From assembly GCF_016804325.1 (NCBI RefSeq), contig NZ_CP043627.1, positions 2,059,001-2,123,000 of the forward strand: a stretch of DNA of 64,000 nucleotides, written 5' to 3'. A model generated the notes under the pieces. It saw only the letters and a program-made list of their open reading frames with translations. It was not told the origin of the DNA and ran no database searches. Shown in pieces: positions 19,600-29,024 of the stretch. The position numbers and the translations under genes are program-made. Source of the DNA: Methylobacterium aquaticum (GTDB lineage Bacteria; Pseudomonadota; Alphaproteobacteria; Rhizobiales; Beijerinckiaceae). The first letter of the stretch is position 1. The number at the start of each line of letters is the position of its first letter.

Positions 19600-20669
19600 G
19601 CCGGAAAGCCCGGCTGCACCGCCCGCAGGATCCGCGGGGCGATCAGGTCGAGGGGGAGCACGCTGCCCGCCGCCTTGAGCCGCACCGCCGCCGCCGGCAT
19701 CCCGTAGACGACGGCCGAGCTCTCGTGCTCGGCGATGGTGGCCGCGCCCGCGAGATGCATGTCGAGGAGGCCGGTGGCGCCGTCCTCGCCCATGCCGGTG
19801 AGCAGCACGCCGAAGCCCCGCGGCCCGGCCGAGCGGGCGACGGAGCGGAACAAAACGGTGGCCGACGGGCGCTGCCCGCCGACCGGCGGTTCGTCGAGGA
19901 GGGCCAGGAGCCCGCCGGGACCAAGGGCGAGGTGCCGGTCGCCGGGCGCGACGTAGACGTGGCCGGGTTGCGGCCGCACGCCCTCGGTGGCGATGACGAC
20001 GGTGAGCGGCACGACGCCGTTCAGCCAGTCGGCGAAGCCCTCCATGAAGGCCGCGCCCATGTGCTGGACGAGAAGCACGGGGAGCGGGAAATCCGCCGGC
20101 AGGCCGCCGAGCAGCTTGGCGAAGGCGGGCGGTCCCCCCGTCGAGGCGGCGACCGCCAGCACGCTCGGCGCCTGGGTCGCGGGGATCGTGCCTCGAAGAT
20201 CCTCCCGGGGTGCATCGCCGCGGGTGAGGCGTTCCGCGCCGATCGGCCGGCGCCGGATCACCGGCACCTGGCTCATGATGCGCAATTGCGTGCAGATCTG
20301 GTCGGCGATCGCCTCGTAGGCGCGGTTCCCGGTGCCGACCGGCTTCTCGACCACGCTGAGCGCGCCCGCCCGCAGGGCGTTCATCGAGATCTTGAGCGAG
20401 GAATCCTCGACCGCGTCGGCCACGACCACGATCGGGGTCGGGCGCTCGGCCATGATCCGCCGGGTGGTCTCGAGCCCGTCGATGCCGGGCAGGCGGATGT
20501 CCATCGAGATCACGTCGGGCTGGACCCGGTGGATCTCGCGCAAGGCCTCCTCGCCGGAATCGACCGCGGCGACGAGGGCGAGCCGCGGGTCGCGGCTGAC
20601 GATGTGGGCGAGGAGCTGGCGCACCACCAGCGAATCCTCCACCAGCATGACGCGGACGGGGGTGCTCAC
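19596..20669 (-). CDS. cheB: CheB-type chemoreceptor glutamate methylesterase
   Basis: 357-residue methylesterase/deamidase that resets receptor methylation. The receiver domain has D57 (VISMDIRLPG) and Lys109. The catalytic domain has the triad S176 (AVAASTGG), H203 (LLVQHMG) and D296 (GMGEDGATG). All expected residues are present. The GTG start at 20669 overlaps the cheA stop (GTGA), and its own stop overlaps the next kinase start, so expression is translationally coupled. Position corresponds to WspF in Wsp-type operons. Confidence 0.95.
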   Translation of the reverse strand: MSTPVRVMLVEDSLVVRQLLAHIVSRDPRLALVAAVDSGEEALREIHRVQPDVISMDIRLPGIDGLETTRRIMAERPTPIVVVADAVEDSSLKISMNALRAGALSVVEKPVGTGNRAYEAIADQICTQLRIMSQVPVIRRRPIGAERLTRGDAPREDLRGTIPATQAPSVLAVAASTGGPPAFAKLLGGLPADFPLPVLLVQHMGAAFMEGFADWLNGVVPLTVVIATEGVRPQPGHVYVAPGDRHLALGPGGLLALLDEPPVGGQRPSATVLFRSVARSAGPRGFGVLLTGMGEDGATGLLDMHLAGAATIAEHESSAVVYGMPAAAVRLKAAGSVLPLDLIAPRILRAVQPGFPA

Positions 20670-22987
20670 AGCAGCTGACCGATCGTGTCGAGAAGCTCGC
20701 GCTGGTCGAACTTCTGCTTGGTGATGTAGGCGTCGGCCCCGAGATCGAGGCCCCGGCGGATGTCGGCGGGATCGCCGCGGGAGGTCATCAGGATCACCGG
20801 CAGCCGCGTCAAGCCCGGATCGGCCTTGACCGCCTGGAGCAGGCCGAACCCGTCGAGGCGCGGCATCTCCACGTCGGCGACCACGAGGTCGACGTCGGCC
20901 CCGTCCCGCCGCAGGCGGTCGAGGGCGTCCTGCCCGTCGACGCAGACGAAGACCCGGTAGCCATGCGCCTCCAGGATGCTCTTCTCCAGGGTCCGGGTGG
21001 TGATCGAATCGTCGACCACCAGCACGGTCGGCACGCGCTTCGCGCGGCGCTCCGGCGTATGCGCGGGAGCGGCGGCCACCAGCCCGCCGGTTCGCGCCCG
21101 GGCGCACAGGCCGTCCGGGTCGAGCACCAGGGCCGGCATCTCGTCGGCGAGCATGACGGTGCCGGACATCAGCGCGGGGTCGCCGCCGAAGGGCGGGGCC
21201 GGGCCGACGAGGAGCACCCGCACGTCGAGGAGCCGGTCGACGGCGACGGCCACGAGCGCGGGGCCGCAGCGCAGGAGGACGGCGCGGACGAGGCCGTCAC
21301 GGAGGGGGAGGGGAGCGACACCGGATCCGAGGAGCGAGGCGAGGGGAACGAGAGGCACGACAACGTCCCGTCCCCCCTGCTTGATCCGTGCCGCCGGCTC
21401 GCCCGCCACGGACGCGAGGTCGCGCTCGGCGAGGCGCAGGAGGCCGGCGACCGCGCCGCTCGGCAGGCCGAAGGTCTGGGGCGCCTCGCCGGGCGCCAGG
21501 GCCGCCTCGACGAGCAGCACCGGCTGGCGCGCGGCCGACAGCGGCACCGTGATGACGACCTCGGTGCCGGAGGGCTCCGCCGGCCGCAAGGACGCCCGGC
21601 CGCGCAGGGACCGCGCGGCTTCCGCCACCACCGACAGGCCCATGCCGCGCCCGGCGATCCGGTCGACCGCCGTCGCGGTCGAGAAGCCCGGCGCGAAGAC
21701 GAGGTCGAGGATCTCGTCCGGGCCGGGCTCGTCCCCCGCGGCCACCAGGCCCTGGCGCCGTCCGGTCTCGAGGATGCGGGCGAGATCGGGGCCGCGGCCG
21801 TCGTCGCGGATCGTCACGACGAGCTGGCTGCCCTTCGAGGCGACCGACAGGGTGACGGACAGGGCCTCGGGCTTGCCCGCCGCCCGGCGCGCGTCCGGGG
21901 ATTCGGCACCGTGGCTGATCGTGTTGCGCAGGGCGTGCAGCACCGGGTCCTTCAGCGCCTGCAGCAACCCGCGATCGACCTGGAGGTCGAGGCCGTGGAG
22001 CCGCACCTCGATCGGCAGCCCGGCCTCGCGGGCGATCTCCCGCACCATCCGGCCGTAGCCGCCGAACACCGTCTCGGCCGGGACCAGCAGCAGCCGGTCG
22101 GCATCGTCGCGCAGGCGCCGCAGGGCGGTATCGACCGCGCCGGTGCTGCGGCTCTGCACCCGGGCGAGGCCCGAGATGCCGCGGATCACCGCCCTCAGGT
22201 CGCCGTCGAGGCGGCGCACCCGGTCGACGAAGCCGTCGAGCGCGATCCCCGCCGGGTCGCCGGCCTCGCGCAGGCGGCGGGCGAGCGCCACCATCTCGCC
22301 GGTGCGGCCCTGCACCGTGTCGACGCTGCGGCGCAAGGACCGCGCCCCGGATTCGAGGCCCGTGATCGCGCCCCCGATCGCCTCCTGGCCCTGGAGCACG
22401 GCGGTGAGGTCGTGCACCGCCTTTGACAGGCTCTCGACCTGGTCGCTGGCGATGCGCAGGTAGGAAATCGCGCCGTCCTGCGGGGCGGGCTCGGACGCCG
22501 GCTTCGGCTCGGGCTTCGGTTCCGTCTTGGGCTTCGCCTCCGTCTTGGGTGCGGGCTTGGGGTCGGATTCCGGCTCGGATCGGGAGGCGGGCTCGGCCGA
22601 CGGGACCGGCGCGCCGGACAGGCAGGCATCGAGCGCCGCGATGGCGTCGGCGGGAGCCGCCGGCTCAGGGGTCTCGGCGAGGCCCGCGACCAGCCCCTCG
22701 ATCCGGTCGAGGGCGAGATCGACCACCCCGGCGGTCGCCCGGTCGAGGCCGGTGCGGCCCTGCACCACCCGGTCGAACAGGGCTTCCAGCCGGTGGGCGA
22801 TCTCCTCCACCGCCGGCAGGTCGACGGCCCGGGCCGCCCCCTTCAGGCTGTGGGCGCGGCGGAAGACGTCGTTCCAGTCCGCCGGACGGCCCGCCTCGGC
22901 CGCGGCGAGGGCCGCCCGGATCGCCGCGAGATGCTCGCGGTGCTCGGCGTCGAAGGCCGCGAGGAGAAGCTGGCGGATATCGTCCAT
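20666..22987 (-). CDS. cheA: CheA-type hybrid kinase with C-terminal receiver (WspE-like)
   Basis: 773-residue chemosensory kinase. The N-terminal Hpt domain carries H46 (FRRAHSLKGAAR). A Pro/Glu/Lys-rich linker (about 130-170, repeats of PKPEPK type) follows, then the dimerisation region, the HATPase (VLHALRNTISHGAE as N-box, RGMGLSVVAEAARSL as G-box), a CheW-like regulatory domain, and a receiver (about 655-770) with its Asp in VVADVEMPRLDG. The fused receiver is typical of WspE/ACF-class CheA. Its ATG lies 25 bases after the receptor stop, and its stop overlaps cheB. Confidence 0.94.
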   Translation of the reverse strand: MDDIRQLLLAAFDAEHREHLAAIRAALAAAEAGRPADWNDVFRRAHSLKGAARAVDLPAVEEIAHRLEALFDRVVQGRTGLDRATAGVVDLALDRIEGLVAGLAETPEPAAPADAIAALDACLSGAPVPSAEPASRSEPESDPKPAPKTEAKPKTEPKPEPKPASEPAPQDGAISYLRIASDQVESLSKAVHDLTAVLQGQEAIGGAITGLESGARSLRRSVDTVQGRTGEMVALARRLREAGDPAGIALDGFVDRVRRLDGDLRAVIRGISGLARVQSRSTGAVDTALRRLRDDADRLLLVPAETVFGGYGRMVREIAREAGLPIEVRLHGLDLQVDRGLLQALKDPVLHALRNTISHGAESPDARRAAGKPEALSVTLSVASKGSQLVVTIRDDGRGPDLARILETGRRQGLVAAGDEPGPDEILDLVFAPGFSTATAVDRIAGRGMGLSVVAEAARSLRGRASLRPAEPSGTEVVITVPLSAARQPVLLVEAALAPGEAPQTFGLPSGAVAGLLRLAERDLASVAGEPAARIKQGGRDVVVPLVPLASLLGSGVAPLPLRDGLVRAVLLRCGPALVAVAVDRLLDVRVLLVGPAPPFGGDPALMSGTVMLADEMPALVLDPDGLCARARTGGLVAAAPAHTPERRAKRVPTVLVVDDSITTRTLEKSILEAHGYRVFVCVDGQDALDRLRRDGADVDLVVADVEMPRLDGFGLLQAVKADPGLTRLPVILMTSRGDPADIRRGLDLGADAYITKQKFDQRELLDTIGQLL

Positions 22988-23012
22988 CGGGGCGTGGCGC
23001 TGTCGTCGTCGC

Positions 23013-24689
23013 TCAGAGCCGGTAGCGCTCGGCCAGCGCCAGGAGGGCGGCGGCGAGTTCGCTCAGGTTGGCGGCGGCGGCCTCGACCTGGCGGGTGCCG
23101 GCGGCGGTCTGCTGGCTCGCCTGGCGGATGTTCTGGAGCGCGCCCATCACCTGCTCGATGCCGAGCTGCTGCTGGTTGGTCGAGGCGACGATCTGCTGGA
23201 AGGTCTGGACGCTCTCCTGCACCCGGGCGGTGATCTCTTCGATCGTCGCATGGGTGGTATCGGTGCGCTCCTTGCCCACCGCGACGCGCTTGACCGCCTC
23301 CTCCGTCAGCATCACCGAGGCGTTGATGCCGCGCTGGATGTCGCCGAGGATGGCCCGCACCTGGCCGGTCGCCTCCTTGGCCTGGTCGGCGAGCGCCTTC
23401 ATCTCCGAGGCCACCACCGCGAAGCTGCGCCCGCTCTCGCCCGCCGCCGCCGCCTCGATGGCGGCGTTGAGCGCCAGGAGATGGGTGCGCTCCGAGACGT
23501 CGTTGACGGTCGCGATGATCTCGCCGATCGCCTGCGTCTTCTCGCTCAAGGCAACGATGTTCTCGGCCACCGCCTCGCTCTGCTCGCGGATCGCGTCCAT
23601 GGCCTTCGCCGTCTCGTCGACGGCGCGCAAGCCCGCACTCGAGGTCTGGGCGGTGGCCTGCGCCGTGGCGATGACCTCCTGCGCGCGCTTGCCGATCTGG
23701 GCACCCGCATGGGTGATCTCGTCGACGGTGGCGGCGGTCTCCTGCACGGCGGCGAACTGCTCCTCGACGCTCGCCGCCTGCTCCTGGGCCGAGGCGCGGA
23801 TCTCGGCGGCGGCGGCGTTGAGGTTCGAGGTCGAGGCGCGGTTCTGGCTGGCGAGCTGGCGCAGGCCCTCGACCATCTGGTTGAGGACGCCGCCGAGGCG
23901 GCCGAGCTCGTCGCGCCGGCTGTCGGCGATGCGGCCGGTGAGGTCGCCGCTGCCGACCTTGCCGACGAAGGCCATCACCGCGTCGAGGGGCTGCACCACC
24001 GAGCGGCGGATCAGAACCGTGATGACGACCGCCATGACGACGCAGAGGGCCAACGCCACCAGGGTCGAGAGCCGGCTCTCCTCGTAGATCGCCCCGACCC
24101 GGCGCTGGCCGGCGGTGATCGCGCCGTCGAGGGCGTCGCGTGCCGCGCCCATGGTGCGCACGAAGTTCTCGCCGGACTGGTCGAGGGCGGTCTCGGAGGC
24201 CTGGATGGCCGGCACGTCGCTGGCGTTGATCGCCTCGAACTGGCGCTCGGTGGCGGTGCGCGTGGTGCGCAACTCGGCGCCGGCCGCGACCAGCAATTCG
24301 GCGATGCGCTGCCAGGCGGCGGCGCGGTCGGCCGAGAGCGACTGGGCCCGGTAGTCGTTGGCGGTGGTGATCGCGCCGGCCAGAGCCGTCTCGGCGGAGG
24401 CGGCGGTGCGGCGCCAGGTCACCGTCGGCTCCTCCTTGGAGGTCAGCTCGCGGCCGAGCGCCCGCAGATAGTAGCGGGTGGCCGCCTCGTCGCGCAGGTC
24501 GCTCATCCGGCGCTGCGCCTCACGGATGTTCTCGAGCTGGTGCATCACCGTCAGGTCGCGGGTGACGATGATGTCGGTGGCGTTGCGCACCTCGCCGATC
24601 TGCCCGACCGCGTAGACGCCGAGCGCCACGATCACCAGGACGACGGCGGCGAAGCCGAGGAGGATGCGGTTCCCGATCGAGAGCGACAC
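23013..24689 (-). CDS. Methyl-accepting chemoreceptor of the Wsp-like operon
   Basis: 558-residue receptor. TM1 (residues about 7-29, [20 protein letters not shown]) is followed by an all-helical periplasmic region of about 160 residues resembling a four-helix-bundle sensor. TM2 (about 190-215) leads to a HAMP domain ([20 protein letters not shown]) and a long signalling coiled coil whose tip reads [20 protein letters not shown] and [13 protein letters not shown]. No C-terminal CheR-tethering pentapeptide is seen. The GTG start is at 24689. It is the only receptor in the operon, so it is presumably the dedicated input. Confidence 0.93.
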   Translation of the reverse strand: MSLSIGNRILLGFAAVVLVIVALGVYAVGQIGEVRNATDIIVTRDLTVMHQLENIREAQRRMSDLRDEAATRYYLRALGRELTSKEEPTVTWRRTAASAETALAGAITTANDYRAQSLSADRAAAWQRIAELLVAAGAELRTTRTATERQFEAINASDVPAIQASETALDQSGENFVRTMGAARDALDGAITAGQRRVGAIYEESRLSTLVALALCVVMAVVITVLIRRSVVQPLDAVMAFVGKVGSGDLTGRIADSRRDELGRLGGVLNQMVEGLRQLASQNRASTSNLNAAAAEIRASAQEQAASVEEQFAAVQETAATVDEITHAGAQIGKRAQEVIATAQATAQTSSAGLRAVDETAKAMDAIREQSEAVAENIVALSEKTQAIGEIIATVNDVSERTHLLALNAAIEAAAAGESGRSFAVVASEMKALADQAKEATGQVRAILGDIQRGINASVMLTEEAVKRVAVGKERTDTTHATIEEITARVQESVQTFQQIVASTNQQQLGIEQVMGALQNIRQASQQTAAGTRQVEAAAANLSELAAALLALAERYRL

Positions 24690-24720
24690 GCGAGAATTTC
24701 TCTTTGGCTGGATGGCGGGG

Positions 24721-25317
24721 TCAGGCCGGCCCGGGCCGGCCGGAGGCGAGGAGCGGCGCCAGGAGAGAGGCCAAGTCTATCACTGCGAAGTCGATCACCG
24801 CGGAGACGGGTTCGTCGGGATTCCGTGCGGCGACGCGGGCATACCCCGCCACCGCCCGCCTGCCCAGCCCCTCGGCCGAGGGCTCGACCACGGCCTCGGT
24901 CATCGACAGGACGCGATCGACCCTGAGGCCGATGCGGGGACCGTCGCGGCGCAGGGCCACGACGTGGCCGCCGGCTTCCTCCCGAGAGGCCGGCCCTGTG
25001 CCGAGGGCCGCCGCGAGATCGAGCACGGTGACGAGCGCCCCGCCGCGCCCGGTGAGTCCGACGAGGGCGGCCGGCGCCCCCGGCACCGGGGTGCAGGGCC
25101 TGAACGGAAACACCTCGGCGACGCCGTCGAGGGGGAGACCGACCGTCTCGGCGCCGGCCCGGCAGACCAGCAGCGAGCGGGTCGGCCGCGCCTCCGGCGC
25201 CGCGCCCCGTGTGGCGAGGCTGCGGGTGCGGGACTCCAGGATCTCCTCGATCCGGGCGGCGGTCAGGGCGTTGTCGCCGGGCAGGGCCGGCCCGGCGGGA
25301 AGGGCGGATTGCGGCAT
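24721..25317 (-). CDS. cheW: CheW-like adaptor (second of the operon)
   Basis: 198-residue adaptor with one CheW domain (residues about 45-185, starting [20 protein letters not shown]). [17 protein letters not shown] and [20 protein letters not shown] are the usual beta-barrel segments coupling receptor and CheA. The N-terminal 40 residues are an extra helix-rich extension. Its ATG shares one base with the cheR stop (TGATG). Confidence 0.9.
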   Translation of the reverse strand: MPQSALPAGPALPGDNALTAARIEEILESRTRSLATRGAAPEARPTRSLLVCRAGAETVGLPLDGVAEVFPFRPCTPVPGAPAALVGLTGRGGALVTVLDLAAALGTGPASREEAGGHVVALRRDGPRIGLRVDRVLSMTEAVVEPSAEGLGRRAVAGYARVAARNPDEPVSAVIDFAVIDLASLLAPLLASGRPGPA

Positions 25318-26738
25318 CAGGCGGCCTCGTCGCCCAGAAGCGGCCGGGCGGCGCCGGAGAGATCGCCGGCCGTGAGCCCGTCGCCCTCGGGCAGCACCGC
25401 CTCGGCCGGCAGGGTCGCGGCGAGCCGCAGGGCGTTGGCTACGGCACGCCGACCGGCCTCGCGGCGGCCGGCGGCGATCAGGGTCAGCCCGAGGTGGTAA
25501 TGCGCCATCACGAAGCCTTTATCGAGATAGAGCGCGCCGCGGAAGGCACGTTCCGCCTCGTCCGGCCGGGCCCGGGCGCGGGCGAGCAGTCCTTCGTAGT
25601 AGCGCAGGCGCGGATCGGTCGGGTCCTGCCCCAGGGCCGCCCGGCAGGCCTGCCAGCTCGCCTCGAGGTCGCCCGCATCGGCGAGCGCCCGGACGAGGGC
25701 GAGGGCCCCCGGGGGGCTCGCTCCCTCCGTCGTGGCCGGGATGGGCGCCGGTGTCTCCGGCACGAGCCGGGGCGCCGGGGCCGGCTCGGGCGCCGTCGGA
25801 GGCAGGAGCGGCATCCAGGCCGTGTCCGGGACCGGCTCGGGCAGGGCGGCCGGGGGCGGGCCCATGTCCGGCAGCATCCCGTCTCCCCGGCGGCGATAGG
25901 CGGCGGTGCCCGGCAGGGAGACGGGGTCCAGGAACTCCGCGAAGGCCGGGTTCGGCTCGGCATGTCCCAGCAGCAGCCAGCCGCCGGGCCGCAGGCGCTG
26001 CGCCAGCGCCCGCACCAGGGCCTGCACCACGTCCGGGTGGAAGTAGATCAGGACGTTGCGGCACAGGATTAGGTCGTACTCGGTCAGCGCCAGGGAGGCC
26101 GTGCCGTCCAGCAGGCTCATCAGGTTCTGCGGCTCGAACCGGGCGAGCCCGCGGAACTCCGGTTTCAGCGCGAAGGTGCCCTCCCGCGGGCCGGGCCGGA
26201 AGTAGCGCTCGCGCTCCTCCGCCCCGAGGGTGCGCAGGGCCCAGGTGCCGTAGACCGCCCGCCGGGCGATTCCGAGCACGTCGCGGTTGATGTCGGTGCC
26301 GGTGAGCCCGATGCGCCAGTCGGGCAGGCGCTCGCCCAGGAGTTCGTGCAGCACGATCCCGACCGAATAGGTCTCCGGCCCGGTGGAGCAGCCCGCGCTC
26401 CAGATCCTCAGCCGCCGCTCGGCGCCCCTTGCGGCGATGCGCTCGGGCAGGATCGTGCCGCGCAGGGCCGCGAATTGCTCGGCGTAGCGGAAGAAGAACG
26501 TCTCGCCGATGGTGATCTCGGATTCGAGCGCCGCCCACTCCCCCTCCGATCCCTCCAGGAGCGCGAGGTAGCCGGCGGGATCGGGGACGCCCCGGGCGCG
26601 CATGCGCCGGCCGACCCGCTCCCACAGGAGGTCGTCCTTGTCGGCGTAGTAATGGTGGCCGGTTCGGGCGACGAGGCGGCCCTTGAGCGCCGCGAAGGCC
26701 GGGTCGCAGGTCGGGGCCGCGCCCTTCAGGGGCCGCAT
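25317..26738 (-). CDS. cheR: CheR-type methyltransferase with C-terminal TPR region (WspC-like)
   Basis: 473-residue SAM-dependent glutamate O-methyltransferase for chemoreceptors. The N-terminal CheR helix bundle (about 15-85) leads into the Rossmann-like catalytic domain: ESEITIGETFFFRYAEQFAA, the SAM motif RIWSAGCSTGPETYSVGIVL, and the CheR signature ILCRNVLIYFHPDVV. A Pro/Ala-rich linker (about 290-345) precedes a TPR-like C-terminus (LVRALADAGDLEASWQACRA; FRGALYLDKGFVMAHYHLGL). A TPR-tailed CheR between two CheW genes is the WspC arrangement. Confidence 0.94.
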   Translation of the reverse strand: MRPLKGAAPTCDPAFAALKGRLVARTGHHYYADKDDLLWERVGRRMRARGVPDPAGYLALLEGSEGEWAALESEITIGETFFFRYAEQFAALRGTILPERIAARGAERRLRIWSAGCSTGPETYSVGIVLHELLGERLPDWRIGLTGTDINRDVLGIARRAVYGTWALRTLGAEERERYFRPGPREGTFALKPEFRGLARFEPQNLMSLLDGTASLALTEYDLILCRNVLIYFHPDVVQALVRALAQRLRPGGWLLLGHAEPNPAFAEFLDPVSLPGTAAYRRRGDGMLPDMGPPPAALPEPVPDTAWMPLLPPTAPEPAPAPRLVPETPAPIPATTEGASPPGALALVRALADAGDLEASWQACRAALGQDPTDPRLRYYEGLLARARARPDEAERAFRGALYLDKGFVMAHYHLGLTLIAAGRREAGRRAVANALRLAATLPAEAVLPEGDGLTAGDLSGAARPLLGDEAA

Positions 26739-26745
26739 CTCCGGG

Positions 26746-27252
26746 TCAGGCCGCCCACTCGGCGAGGCGCGCCTGCGCGTCCCGGGTCTGCGCCGCGAGG
26801 CGGTCGCGCTCCTCGGCGAGGAGGATGCGGTCGACGGCGAGCCCGTGCACCAGCCGCTCGCCCACCCGGATCTCGGCGGCGACGCAGCCGTTCAGCGTCG
26901 CCCCGTCGGCGACCGGCCGCACACGGTCCGGTTCGACCCGCACGACGTCCGCGACCCGGTCGACGAGCAGGGCCAGGGGCGACTCGCCCTTGAGCAGGAT
27001 CAGGTGGCGGTAGAGCGCCGCCCGATTCGTCGCAGCGATGGCCGTCCCCGGCTGGCCGAGGCCGAACAGCGCCGCGAGATCGACCACCGGCACGGCGCTG
27101 CCGGCGAGGTTGAGGAAGCCCGCGAGCGCCCCCGGCGCCCCCGGCGGACGCCACAGCCGCGGCAGGGGCAGGATCTCCCGCACCGCCCCGCGCGGCAGGG
27201 CGCACTCCGTTCCGGCGATCGCGACCAAGAGGTAGGCCGTCCCGGTCGTCAT
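26746..27252 (-). CDS. cheW: CheW-like adaptor (first gene of the chemosensory operon)
   Basis: 168-residue single CheW domain protein. The ATG at 27252 (MTTGTAYLLVAIAGTECALP) is chosen because upstream codons are not CheW-like. LAGFLNLAGSAVPVVDLAAL and LALLVDRVADVVRVEPDRVR are the core strands. It ends with a charged helix (ILLAEERDRLAAQTRDAQAR). It lies seven bases upstream of cheR and opens the eight-gene operon, whose promoter should be in the 27.25-27.4 kb gap. Confidence 0.9.
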   Translation of the reverse strand: MTTGTAYLLVAIAGTECALPRGAVREILPLPRLWRPPGAPGALAGFLNLAGSAVPVVDLAALFGLGQPGTAIAATNRAALYRHLILLKGESPLALLVDRVADVVRVEPDRVRPVADGATLNGCVAAEIRVGERLVHGLAVDRILLAEERDRLAAQTRDAQARLAEWAA

Positions 27253-27417
27253 CCTGTGCACCCCCGCGGGCCGATCCGCCCGCGGGAGAGATAGGGGAGG
27301 CGGGGAAAGTTTCCAAACCGCCCGAGGCGTCCGCATCGCCTCGGCCTTGCGCCCTGTCGGCCCGCGCCGGAGGTGCTATGAGGTGGCGCCAGTCGACAGG
27401 TTCCAGCCGGTGCAGGG
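27253..27417. other. Intergenic region upstream of the chemosensory operon
   Basis: 165 bases between the cheW start and the palindromic element. It should hold the chemosensory operon promoter, but I see no convincing -35/-10 pair, sigma-54 or sigma-28 motif. Confidence 0.5.
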
Positions 27418-27670
27418 CTGTCCGGAGAAAGGCGTGGCGCGGGTTTCTCCTCTCCCCGCGGGCGGGGAGAGGGCTGTGTTCCCGTTCAGGGAACACAGCG
27501 AGGCGTCAGCCGAGGGTGAGGGGGTGTTTCCGGAAGAGCCTCACTCGTCGACACCCCCTCACCCTCGCTTCGGCTGCGCCTCCGCTTGCTCCATCGACGA
27601 CGAGGTCGATGGAGCCCTCTCCCCGCCCGCGGGGAGAGGGGAAGCCCGCGCCATTCTTTTCTCCGGACAG
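27418..27670. repeat. 253-bp palindromic (MITE-like) element
   Basis: The outer arms 27418-27475 and 27613-27670 are near-perfect inverted repeats of about 58 bases, starting CTGTCCGGAGAAA and including the CTCTCCCCGCGGGCGGGGAG core. Three perfect hairpins lie inside: 27475-27483/27489-27497 (9 bp), 27511-27527/27551-27567 (17 bp) and 27589-27598/27605-27614 (10 bp). No transposase is encoded. The structure fits a non-autonomous mobile element or a large dispersed intergenic palindrome. It separates the divergent chemosensory and biotin-transport operons. Confidence 0.8.
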
Positions 27671-27717
27671 TCCGCCGTTCCTTGAGGAGAGGCCCAATCC
27701 ATGACCGAGAGGTCGCC

Positions 27718-28392
27718 ATGATCGAGATCCGGCAGGTCGGCCATGCCTTCGGCGAGCGCGTGGTGCTGCGCGACCTCACCCTCGACCTGGCGGAGCGGCG
27801 CATCGCGGTGGTGGGTGGCAACGGCAGCGGCAAGAGCACCTTCGCGCGCCTGCTCAACGGCCTCCTGCTGCCCTCGCGGGGAAGCGTGCGGGTCGACGGG
27901 CTCGACACGCGCCGCGACGGCAAGGCGGTGCGCCGCAAGGTCGGCTTCGTGTTCCAGAATCCCGACAACCAGATCGTGCTGCCGGTGGTGGCCGAAGACC
28001 TCGCCTTCGGGCTGAAGAACCTCGGGCTGCCCAAGGACGAGATCGCCCGGCGGACCGAGGCGGCTCTGCGCCGCTACGACCTGTTCGACCTGCGCGACCA
28101 CCCGGCCCACCTGCTCAGCGGCGGCCAGAAGCAACTCCTGGCGCTCGCCGGCGTGCTGGCGATGGCGCCCGACGTGATCGTGTTCGACGAGCCGACGACG
28201 CTCCTCGACCTGCGCAACAAGCGCCGGATCGCCGAGGCCATCGACGGGCTGTCCCAGCGGGCGATCGTGGTCTCGCACGACCTCGCCTTCCTGGAGCATT
28301 TCGACCGGGTGCTGGTGTTCGAGGACGGCCGCGTCGTGATCGACGACCGACCGTCGATCGCCCTGCCGGCCTATGTCGCGAGGATGTCGTGA
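27718..28392 (+). CDS. bioM: Biotin ECF transporter ATPase BioM
   Basis: 224-residue ABC-type ATPase of an energy-coupling-factor transporter. Walker [10 protein letters not shown] is near residues 33-41, the signature is [10 protein letters not shown], and Walker B is VIVFDEPTT. The ATG at 27718 has GAGAGG five bases upstream and gives the usual start [20 protein letters not shown]. Its stop overlaps the bioN GTG (GTGA). The biotin assignment rests on the neighbouring bioY. Confidence 0.92.
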   Translation: MIEIRQVGHAFGERVVLRDLTLDLAERRIAVVGGNGSGKSTFARLLNGLLLPSRGSVRVDGLDTRRDGKAVRRKVGFVFQNPDNQIVLPVVAEDLAFGLKNLGLPKDEIARRTEAALRRYDLFDLRDHPAHLLSGGQKQLLALAGVLAMAPDVIVFDEPTTLLDLRNKRRIAEAIDGLSQRAIVVSHDLAFLEHFDRVLVFEDGRVVIDDRPSIALPAYVARMS

Positions 28393-28996
28393 CCCCGTAC
28401 GTGCCGGGGGAGAGCCTCGTCCATCGCTGGCCCCCGGGAGCGAAGATCCTGGCGCTGGTCCTCGCCGGCACCGGTCTGTTCGCCCTGCCGCGGGTCGACC
28501 TCGCCGTCGCGGCGCTCGTCGTCGCCGGGCTCCTCTACCGGATCGCCGGCATCCCGGCCCGCCTCGTCCTGGTGCAGTTGCGGCCGCTCGCCTGGATGCT
28601 GGCCGTGCTGGTCCTGGTCCAGCTCGCCCTCGACGGCTGGCTCGCCGGGCTGCTGGTGGCCGCCCGCCTCGCCGCGCTCGTCCTGCTCGCCGGCCTCGTG
28701 ACGCTCACGACCCGCACCGCCGACCTGATCGAGGCGCTGCAACGCGGCCTCGCCTGGCTCAGGCCGCTCGGCGTCGATCCCGCCAAGGTGGGGCTCGCCA
28801 TCGCGCTGACCCTGCGCTTCATTCCGGTGCTCGCCGCCATCACCGCCGAGGTGCGCGAGGCGCAGCGGGCCCGGGCCTGGAGCGCAGCCTCGTGGCGCTC
28901 ACCGTCCCGGTGGTCGTGCGGATGCTCAAGATGGGCGACGACATCGCGGCGGCGATCGATGCGCGCTCCTACGACCCGGACGGGGCCACCCGCTGA
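28389..28996 (+). CDS. bioN: Biotin ECF transporter transmembrane protein BioN, frame broken once
   Basis: About 202-residue T-component that couples BioM to BioY in the inner membrane. Four to five hydrophobic helices are seen from residue 20 onward. The first frame reaches [15 protein letters not shown]; the normal [20 protein letters not shown] and the end [11 protein letters not shown] are in the next frame. One extra G after 28873-28875 restores the Ala-Arg-Gly coupling motif (QRARGLE). Without that base the frame reads on into bioY and gives a false BioN-BioY fusion. The GTG start at 28389 overlaps the bioM stop. Confidence 0.9.
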
Positions 28997-29024
28997 ATAC
29001 CCCTCCCTCACACCAAGGATACCC

